Of a stretch of DNA of 6,452 nt, positions 1 to 4,632 are shown piece by piece; the first letter of the stretch is position 1; each line of letters starts with the position of its first letter. The position numbers and the translations under genes are program-made. The stretch lies in contig URFI01000136.1 of assembly GCA_900547085.1 (NCBI GenBank), positions 1 to 6,452 of the forward strand, in the 5' to 3' direction. The notes below the pieces were generated by a model that was not told the origin of the DNA, did not search any database, and worked only from the letters and a program-made list of their open reading frames with translations. The stretch is from an uncultured Prevotella sp. Lineage in GTDB: Bacteria > Bacteroidota > Bacteroidia > Bacteroidales > Bacteroidaceae.

Positions 1-519
1 GCTCTGTATCATCACAAAGTTCTCGAATGCCCGCATGATGCTGCTCACATCCTTACCCACTGAGATTCCAAGACCTTGCGCCATGGTCTGCGAATCGATT
101 TCAAACATAGCTTTATATGTATCCTTCAGCTTCCAAACCAGCACCAACCCAATCATCACAGGGTTGCCAATTTTATCGTTCACCTTGATGGGTTCGGCGT
201 TTAAGTTCCTGGCACGAAGAGACAATTTCTTCGTACTGATAAATGGATTGACCCAATAAAAGCCCACTTCCGAGAAGGTTCCGCGATACTTTCCGAAGAA
301 CATCATCACCCGAGCTTCATTGGGTTCTACCTGAACAAAGCCCATCAACAAGATCAAGTCTATGACACAAAGGCTCACACCTGCCCCGATGAGCCCATCC
401 GAAGAGTCGACACCAGCCGAAATAAGGAACACGCCCAAGGCGAAAATGGCTAAAAACACGAACAACATGACGAATCCGTTGACCTTCATTCCCTTAAAAG
501 TAAACTCTTTGTTTTCCAT
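1..519 (-). CDS. SPFH/band-7 domain membrane protein (N-terminal 173 residues, cut by window edge)
   Basis: The minus strand is open from ATG at 519 to the window edge, giving 173 codons of a protein that I recall as usually about 300 residues. The start MENKEFTFKG is followed by two hydrophobic segments, about residues 14-35 and 43-61, joined by a short loop containing DSSDG. The SPFH/band-7 domain then begins with VQVEPNEARVMMFFGKYRGT (62-81) and continues with GFYWVNPF (86-93), the basic stretch KKLSLRARNLN and KVNDKIGNPVMIG. This order is typical of prohibitin/stomatin/flotillin-like proteins, which oligomerise at the membrane and organise microdomains or regulate membrane proteases. The exact role is not readable here. 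Its start lies 253 bp from the divergent PagL-like gene, and a -7 promoter box sits 34 bp upstream of the ATG. The C-terminal half of the SPFH domain is outside the window. The family call is secure; the substrate or partner is unknown. Confidence 0.9.
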   Translation of the reverse strand, partial: MENKEFTFKGMKVNGFVMLFVFLAIFALGVFLISAGVDSSDGLIGAGVSLCVIDLILLMGFVQVEPNEARVMMFFGKYRGTFSEVGFYWVNPFISTKKLSLRARNLNAEPIKVNDKIGNPVMIGLVLVWKLKDTYKAMFEIDSQTMAQGLGISVGKDVSSIMRAFENFVMIQS

Positions 520-553
520 AATTTTGTTGATTATTGATATTATTTTGATATCA

Positions 554-586
554 CAAATATATGCATCAAAAGGCATATCCTCCAAC
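554..586 (-). promoter_or_regulatory. Predicted promoter of the SPFH gene
   Basis: Read on the minus strand, TATATTTG (561 to 554) matches the Bacteroidota -7 consensus TAnnTTTG exactly. A partial -33 element, GTTG (586 to 583), lies 21 nt upstream of it, within the usual 17-23 nt spacing. The box ends 34 nt before the ATG at 519, which would give a short A/T-rich leader. Confidence 0.6.
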
Positions 587-718
587 TATTTTTCGCTTAT
601 TATGCTCTTAGTTAGCATTATTTAACACGCCACACAAAGCTATCAGCAAAGCTACTACCGCCCTACCCTCCATTTATGTCGGCAGTGACTACGGCAGATT
701 GATTTTTAATTCCATTCT

Positions 719-750
719 ATTGCCACAACCAATCATTTTCATTATTTTTG
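719..750 (+). promoter_or_regulatory. Predicted promoter of the PagL-like gene
   Basis: TATTTTTG at 743-750 is an exact match to the Bacteroidota -7 box TAnnTTTG. ATTG at 719-722 is a one-mismatch -33 element (consensus TTTG) with a 20-nt spacer. The box ends 22 nt before the ATG at 773, so the leader would be very short. The promoter diverges from the SPFH promoter about 160 bp away. Confidence 0.6.
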
Positions 751-772
751 TTGCTGTAATCATCATCGCATC

Positions 773-1982
773 ATGAAACTCATTTTTCAGACAGGTACAA
801 GGCTTTCATTGAGCATTCTATGGATTGCTCTTTTTGCCAACAGTGTTCGTGCAGAGAATGCTGACACCTTGCAAGTGCAGCAGAAGACCATTCATCGACT
901 GGAATGGGACGTTGTTCCATCAACCATTTTGCACACCAACCCGTACCTCAAAGCGACGAACCATGAACCACGCCTTCACCACTCGCCTGAAATATGCCTT
1001 TCAGATGCCACAGACCAGTGTGCAAGCACAGACGTACAAGGATGCTTACCAAGGCATTGGTGTGGCTTACCACAACCTGAATCCACAATTGGGGAACCCG
1101 TTGTCGGCTTTTATCTTTCAGGGTGCGCCCATCAAAAGATTCACTTCCAGCCTGTCGCTCAATTATGAATGGAACCTGGGGCTTGCCTTCAACTGGCATC
1201 CTTACAATCAGGAAACCAACCCACAGAATAAGGTCATCGGATCGAAGGTAACAGCCTATATCGACGCCGACTTCTATCTGAGGTGGCGGCTCTCCAACCA
1301 TCTGGACTTAAACGCAGGCATTTCGCTTTCCCACTACTCCAATGGTAACACCTCAATACCCAATGCTGGGCTCAACATTATAGGCGGACGCGTCAGTCTG
1401 GCCTACTACCTGAATCGTGAAAATGACAAGCTGATTCCGAAAAGAGCCATTCCGCCGTTCAACAAGCACATCAGCTACGACCTCTTGGTTTATGGCGCCT
1501 GGCGCAAACAGGGGATCTATTTAGATGGCAATCCCGTGGCTTTGCCTGACAGATACGGTGTGATAGGTTTCAACTTCACACCGCTCTACAACCTGAACTA
1601 CTGGTTCAATGCCGGCATTTCACTGGATGGCGTGTACGACAGCAGCTCGAACCTGTACATAGAAGATCACCTTGTGGGCATTGGCGAATCGCACAACGAC
1701 CTGGATCATGTCGTGAGTCCGCCCGCCATCCGACAAATGTCTCTCGGATTTTCTGCCAGAGCTGAATTTGTGATGCCTTATTTCACCATCGATGCGGGCA
1801 TTGGAAAGAACATCATCAACGCACATGCTGAACTGAAAGGATGGTATCAAACACTGGCTTTGAAGGTAGATGTAGCGCATTCTGTTTTCCTCAACATCGG
1901 TTATAGCTTATACGACTTCAAAACACCCAATCACCTCATGTTGGGCATTGGTTATCACTTTCATCACAAACGAGGCCGTTAG
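773..1982 (+). pseudogene. PagL-like lipid A deacylase / acyloxyacyl hydrolase, disrupted by a frameshift near 950-970
   Basis: The ATG at 773 opens a frame encoding a signal peptide (hydrophobic core SLSILWIALFA, likely cleavage after SVRA at residue 27) and a first barrel segment, IHRLEWDVVPSTILHTNPYLKATN. The family-like sequence then continues one base out of phase, MNHAFTTRLKYAFQ..., to the stop at 1980-1982. Removing one base or adding two near 950-970 would give one protein of about 402 residues. The second part has alternating beta-barrel strands and the PagL active-site motif LSHYSNGNT, with His at 1332-1334 and Ser at 1338-1340. PagL enzymes remove a 3-O-linked acyl chain from lipid A in the outer membrane. 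The residue 12 after the Ser, Glu in P. aeruginosa PagL as I recall, is Asn here (1374-1376). The C-terminus ends in a barrel strand (LMLGIGYHF) plus a basic tail. An ATG at 963 could restart translation but would lack a signal peptide. The frameshift may be a real mutation or an assembly error; the family call is firm. Confidence 0.8.
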
Positions 1983-2004
1983 TGCGGTTTCCTACCCTCA
2001 TTAA

Positions 2005-2036
2005 AAATGCCGAACAACAATTGTTGCCCAGCATTT
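2005..2036 (+). terminator. Possible terminator after the PagL-like gene
   Basis: Beginning 22 nt after the stop codon, AAATGC (2005-2010) pairs with GCATTT (2031-2036). It encloses a 4x4 internal loop and the perfect palindrome CAACAATTGTTG (2015-2026). The stem is flanked by A-rich sequence on the left and a short T-rich stretch on the right, so it could act in either direction. The internal loop and the lack of a long T-run keep confidence moderate. Confidence 0.35.
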
Positions 2037-2186
2037 ACTTGGCCCACATCACGGCTCTTTCATTTAACTATAACCTTTGCTGCTATAATCTTTTCATTCT
2101 TTGGTTACTTCTCTCTCAAATTTACCAATGAAATGAATATGACATCTTACGTACCAGCAGCCACACATCGTGACATCTCGTTTTTT

Positions 2187-2420
2187 AACAACGAAAGACA
2201 CGAAAGAATCTAAAAAACGTTGCCACAAAAGACATTTCACGAAAGAACGTCCCGTTCTATCTAAAATAACGAAAAACATAGTTACAGCATTTCACTTTTG
2301 ACGAAAAGTCGAATATAGAGAACAACGCATTTCATTTCGTTCTTTTCGTCTGAACGTTTACGTTCTTTGGCTTATTTATATCACTCGCAAATTTTCGTGT
2401 TTTCTGTTTATTTCGTTGTT
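2187..2420. repeat. 234-bp interrupted inverted repeat of ACGAAA/TTTCGT units
   Basis: This lies in the 576-bp non-coding gap (1983-2558) between two convergent genes. ACGAAA occurs five times on the plus strand in the left half (2191, 2200, 2239, 2269, 2301). TTTCGT occurs four times in the right half (2335, 2344, 2393, 2411), with a clean switch near 2320. Four perfect arm pairs nest in order: AACAACGAAA 2187-2196 with 2411-2420; ACACGAAA 2198-2205 with 2393-2400; AAAGAACGT 2242-2250 with 2360-2368; GACGAAAAG 2300-2308 with 2342-2350. Two local hairpins with GAACG/CGTTC stems sit at 2244-2258 and 2352-2365. No convincing reading frame spans it. It could be a bidirectional termination structure or a decayed palindromic intergenic element. 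Confidence 0.6.
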
Positions 2421-2481
2421 GATTTCTTCTACGCTGTATACAACAACAAAATATATCATTTTTAAATGAAAGAGCTATGGG

Positions 2482-2494
2482 GCCCGCATCGGGC
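2482..2494 (-). terminator. Weak candidate terminator after the glycine-zipper lipoprotein gene
   Basis: GCCCG (2482-2486) and CGGGC (2490-2494) form a five-pair all-G/C stem with a 3-nt loop, about 65 nt past the lipoprotein stop codon. The minus-strand sequence after it is only mildly T-rich, so intrinsic termination is uncertain. A perfect 10-bp palindrome, ATGGCGCCAT, lies closer to the stop at 2532-2541. Confidence 0.3.
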
Positions 2495-2558
2495 TAATTT
2501 AAGTATGTTGTCTAACTGGAAGAGAGCAGCAATGGCGCCATAGATGACTGGCTATCGA

Positions 2559-3410
2559 TTATTTCTTTGTCGGAATATTAAACTCGCAAACCTTCGAAAT
2601 GGCTTTGTTGCCTTGCACGACAGACGCACAAATCTTGACCGTTCCCGCCCTCAACTTATTGTTGGCACGAACCACAGCCGTATACCGAATGCCTGCACCA
2701 GGTTCGATTTTCTCCACATGCAGACTGGGTGAAATAGACAGATGCTTATTGCCGGACATCTCTACCACCGTGGGTTGGATGTCGTACAAGGTCTCAGTGC
2801 CACGATTGTACACTTCAAAAATCACTTTACAGATTTCACCACGTGAAATGACATTGTCTTGATTGTCGTCTACAAAACGAGCGTTACGAATCTCGATGGC
2901 CGGGGTATAACTGAGTCCCTTCGCCAATTTTTCCACGCTGGACGACTCGGGTAGATGGGTAGTTGGCTGCTGAGCACTGTAATCACCCGTGTAATCACTG
3001 CCTTCGAAATCGTACAAACGGTCGTCACCACTATTCGTTTCATCGAAGCCGCTGTTCGCCTTACCCTGCTGCTCATAATTAGAGCTGCGGTCGTCGCGCT
3101 GTTCATTTTGTCGCTGTCGGCGCTGCTTGCGTTGATAAGCACGTTCCTCTTTGTCGCGTTGGCATTGATCCAGGTCGGCTTGACGCTTCTTGTCGGCATT
3201 CGCACCAATGGCACCACCCACGATGGCACCACCCGCCATACCGACAATTGTGCCGATATCACTGCCACGAGCACCATTACTAATGCCACCAATAGCACTT
3301 CCCAATATAGATCCAAGGGTGCTGCCCGTATAAGCACCGCTACCCGTATAAGTGCCGCAGCTACTCAACAGCACTGTAGCACAAACAGCTGTAACCAAAC
3401 CTCTTCTCAT
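2559..3410 (-). CDS. Glycine-zipper lipoprotein with a C-terminal CARDB-like domain and EF-hand-type loop
   Basis: The product has 283 residues from ATG at 3408-3410. I prefer this start to an upstream in-frame GTG at 3452 because it places a lipoprotein signal (MRRGLVTAVCATVLLSSC) at the N-terminus, with lipobox LSSC and lipidated Cys18. Residues 29-70 form a glycine zipper in two blocks (GSTLGSILGSAIGG, then GTIVGMAGGAIVGGAIGA), typical of membrane-inserting helical hairpins in envelope lipoproteins. Residues 73-108 are highly charged and Arg/Gln-rich, probably a helix or coiled coil. Residues 109-165 are a disordered acidic, Ser-rich linker. From about residue 170 a beta-sandwich resembling CARDB domains begins, opening with DDNQDNVISRGEI (181-193), which fits the EF-hand calcium-loop pattern. 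It continues through EVYNRGTETLYDI and ends in KVCEFNIPTKK. It is probably a periplasm-facing or surface structural or adhesion lipoprotein; no enzymatic role is visible. It is convergent with the PagL-like gene and monocistronic. Confidence 0.85.
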   Translation of the reverse strand: MRRGLVTAVCATVLLSSCGTYTGSGAYTGSTLGSILGSAIGGISNGARGSDIGTIVGMAGGAIVGGAIGANADKKRQADLDQCQRDKEERAYQRKQRRQRQNEQRDDRSSNYEQQGKANSGFDETNSGDDRLYDFEGSDYTGDYSAQQPTTHLPESSSVEKLAKGLSYTPAIEIRNARFVDDNQDNVISRGEICKVIFEVYNRGTETLYDIQPTVVEMSGNKHLSISPSLHVEKIEPGAGIRYTAVVRANNKLRAGTVKICASVVQGNKAISKVCEFNIPTKK

Positions 3411-3439
3411 GTTTCTTGTATTTATAAATCCGAATTTTC

Positions 3440-3463
3440 GTCTGTCAAGCACGCCTGACAGAC
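3440..3463 (-). promoter_or_regulatory. Perfect inverted repeat in the lipoprotein mRNA leader
   Basis: GTCTGTCA (3440-3447) and TGACAGAC (3456-3463) are perfect reverse complements of 8 bp separated by 8 nt. The element lies between the predicted promoter (3523-3530) and the ATG at 3410, starting 29 nt upstream of that codon. It could form an RNA stem-loop in the leader or be an operator for a dimeric regulator. Which of these it is cannot be decided from sequence. Confidence 0.5.
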
Positions 3464-3522
3464 CTCAGCTTAACGCCAGGACACGACCCAAATAATATCT
3501 TCAGGCCCGTTTTCCAGCACTA

Positions 3523-3530
3523 CAAAGATA
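3523..3530 (-). promoter_or_regulatory. Predicted -7 promoter box of the lipoprotein gene
   Basis: On the minus strand TATCTTTG (3530 to 3523) matches the Bacteroidota -7 consensus exactly. TTTG occurs just upstream (3539-3536 and 3535-3532), but too close to act as a -33 element, and no TTTG lies at the usual distance. If used, the leader would be about 105 nt long and would contain the inverted repeat at 3440-3463. Confidence 0.5.
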
Positions 3531-3539
3531 ACAAACAAA

Positions 3540-3625
3540 ACCGTCATGCGGTGAGGATTTTCCCGAAAAGACGGTAGGGGAAACCCTATTCAGAAAGACC
3601 TCACTACCTACTGGAATCCAATAGG
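3540..3625. other. Cluster of inverted repeats, possible structured element
   Basis: Several complementary segments crowd into this non-coding stretch. GGTGAGG (3550-3556) pairs with CCTCACT (3599-3605), including one G-U pair on the plus strand. Inside it are TTTT-CCCG-AAAA (3558-3569) and TAGGG-GAAA-CCCTA (3575-3588), the latter closed by a GNRA-type GAAA loop on the plus strand. ACCGTC/GACGGT (3540-3545, 3570-3575) is an alternative pairing. A separate imperfect hairpin, with arms CCTACTGG and CCAATAGG, lies at 3607-3625. No reading frame uses this region. Whether it is transcribed is unknown. Confidence 0.35.
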
Positions 3626-3635
3626 CAACAGCCGC

Positions 3636-3728
3636 GTTTACAAACTCAATGCCTTTGCCCCACAAACGCATTGAGTTTGGCGTTCAAAGTCATTGAGTTT
3701 AACGCCCAAAGTCAATGCTATTGAAAAC
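3636..3728. repeat. 22-bp repeat: one inverted copy followed by three tandem copies
   Basis: Direct copies begin at 3663, 3685 and 3707 with an exact 22-bp period. Each starts CAAA, and the first two share ATTGAGTTT at the same offset; the third is degenerate after CAAAGTCAATG. A fourth copy lies inverted at 3636-3657, separated from the first direct copy by the 5-nt spacer CCCCA. The inverted and first direct copies therefore form a strong hairpin: 12 bp CAAACTCAATGC/GCATTGAGTTTG (3641-3652 with 3668-3679), one C/C mismatch, then TTTG/CAAA. The period is not a multiple of three and no reading frame uses the repeat. There are no unique spacers, so it is not a CRISPR array. I recall similar ATTGAGTTT intergenic repeats in Prevotella, but cannot verify this here. 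Confidence 0.7.
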
Positions 3729-3807
3729 GAATAATTAACGCATTTATTATCAATGTATTACAACGACAAACAACAGCAGAAATTGACCTTGCCGACAAGG
3801 CAAACCA

Positions 3808-4011
3808 TTAGATGGCCTGAAAGCCTTTAATGCTGTTGGTCTTCAAAATATCTTTTAGGCTCAATTCGCCATCCGAGGCGTGTGCGGCACTGTTAAAAGC
3901 ACCCTCCTCATCGGCTGTTGGGCAGTAGTTGAACCATTTGTCGTGCAGCACACCACACCCCCAGCCCAAGAGGGCAATGACTATAAACACCAGTAATGCT
4001 ATGATTTCCAT
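3808..4011 (-). CDS. Small single-pass membrane protein of unknown function (67 residues)
   Basis: An ATG at 4009-4011 opens a 67-codon frame. Residues 2-21 (IIALLVFIVIALLGWGCG in the core) are a strong transmembrane helix or uncleaved signal anchor with almost no N-terminal charge. They are followed by a soluble tail containing HDKWFNYCPTADEEGAF and a polar C-terminal segment, ELSLKDILKTNSIKGFQAI. Two cysteines, one in the helix end and one in the tail (NYCP), are visible. I do not recognise a family. Support for a real gene: a perfect -7 box 25 nt upstream, AAGG 1-2 nt before the ATG region, a coherent membrane-plus-soluble layout, and a position on the same strand as the lipoprotein gene. 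The repeat-rich region downstream separates it from that gene, so co-transcription is unlikely. A chance reading frame cannot be excluded. Confidence 0.6.
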   Translation of the reverse strand: MEIIALLVFIVIALLGWGCGVLHDKWFNYCPTADEEGAFNSAAHASDGELSLKDILKTNSIKGFQAI

Positions 4012-4444
4012 ACCTTATATATTTAATTGTACCTTGCAAAAATAGGAAATAAAGATGAATCGGCCATGGATTCTGTAGAAAACATTTAACGTGCCCACCA
4101 TTTCACCCACACATACAGCGAGCTGACCATCCACCCAAGAAGACGCACCCAGAGGAAGCGACGGCATGGCGAGAGATTTTCTTCCCCACAACATCATGTC
4201 ACATAAAAGAGCATGTTTTGCCATCGTTGCCTCACATTGAAGCACAGAATGAACATCATCCTACAACTTTTTTTGAAAATTACGTATTTACGCATTGCAT
4301 TGAAAATAGAAAGAAGAATATCATATCGTCACCAATGCGCACCAAATAAAAATAAAGGTGTCCCATTATAACAATTTTCATTGATGAATTGCTCGACTGC
4401 CGAAAACAACATGGCACATGTTGCGTGATTTTTTTCCTTGTTTT
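4012..4444. other. Non-coding stretch between the small membrane protein gene and the SusC promoter
   Basis: About 430 bp with no convincing gene. It is A/T-rich, with homopolymer T runs near 4267-4273 and 4429-4447. Two minus-strand reading frames (4015-4245 and 4280-4489) are open, but they lack a signal peptide, recognisable motifs or a promoter, and their composition looks random. Apart from the -7 box at 4037-4044, I see no repeats or strong inverted repeats. It may hold regulatory sites for the SusC-like operon. Confidence 0.5.
4037..4044 (-). promoter_or_regulatory. Predicted -7 box of the small membrane protein gene
   Basis: On the minus strand TATTTTTG (4044 to 4037) matches TAnnTTTG exactly and ends 25 nt before the ATG at 4011. 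I see no TTTG at the usual -33 distance. Its placement supports the small reading frame as a real gene. Confidence 0.45.
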
Positions 4445-4476
4445 TTTGTTTCTTTTGGCGAGAATTGATAAATTTG
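4445..4476 (+). promoter_or_regulatory. Predicted promoter of the SusC-like gene
   Basis: TTTG (4445-4448), a 20-nt spacer and TAAATTTG (4469-4476) match both the -33 and -7 elements of the Bacteroidota promoter exactly, the best match in the window. The box ends 156 nt before the ATG at 4633, leaving a leader of about 150 nt. A second TTTG at 4454-4457 is too close to the -7 box to serve. Confidence 0.7.
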
Positions 4477-4632
4477 TAGCCGTTAACAACCTACTACAAT
4501 CTACAACCTAACCGCCACCAGCCCTTGAAAAGTGCGAATGCAAACCACTATTGGCAACTGACAAGGGTAAGTATGCGGGTACGTGAGCAGCACGAGTGAA
4601 CAAGACTATATTACTAACCTAATTCAATAAAT
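4477..4632 (+). promoter_or_regulatory. Long 5' leader of the SusC-like gene
   Basis: The leader holds a direct repeat of ACAACCTA (4486-4493 and 4503-4510, 17 bp apart). It also has a 6-bp inverted repeat CCCTTG/CAAGGG (4522-4527 with 4562-4567) and a small hairpin CGTG-AGCAG-CACG (4582-4594). The 20 nt before the ATG are A/T-rich without a Shine-Dalgarno sequence, as is common in this phylum. Leaders of susCD-type operons in Bacteroides are known targets of antisense and small-RNA control; whether that applies here is inference. Confidence 0.4.

Noticed and set aside
600..772. Possible small RNA or extra gene in the divergent region
   Set aside because: I see only the two promoters and a short imperfect AAAGCTA repeat near 640; no frame or stable structure.
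825..962. Start at 825 for the PagL-like protein, in the downstream frame
   Set aside because: The first 46 residues in this frame (MLFLPTVFVQRMLTPCK...) look random, while the other frame over the same bases encodes a proper signal peptide and barrel strand.
2007..2213. 68-codon plus-strand reading frame with a hydrophobic middle
   Set aside because: It starts inside the probable terminator, runs into the inverted-repeat element and has no promoter or recognisable motif.
2870..3337. 155-codon minus-strand frame overlapping the lipoprotein gene
   Set aside because: It is an out-of-phase shadow of the Gly-rich and Arg/Gln-rich parts of the lipoprotein, with no signal peptide or domain.
3411..3452. 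Upstream GTG start at 3452 for the lipoprotein
   Set aside because: It would add 14 polar residues ahead of a textbook lipoprotein signal and place the start inside the inverted repeat at 3440-3463.
2955..3458. 167-codon plus-strand reading frame opposite the lipoprotein gene
   Set aside because: It is an antisense shadow: Thr/Ser/Ile-rich low-complexity translation, no promoter, and the opposite strand encodes a coherent lipoprotein.
3636..3728. CRISPR array
   Set aside because: The 22-bp units are directly adjacent with no unique spacers, one copy is inverted and there are no cas genes.
4015..4489. Two minus-strand reading frames, 4015-4245 and 4280-4489
   Set aside because: Composition looks random, no start context or domain is visible, and the first ends only 3 bp upstream of the small membrane protein's start, covering its promoter.
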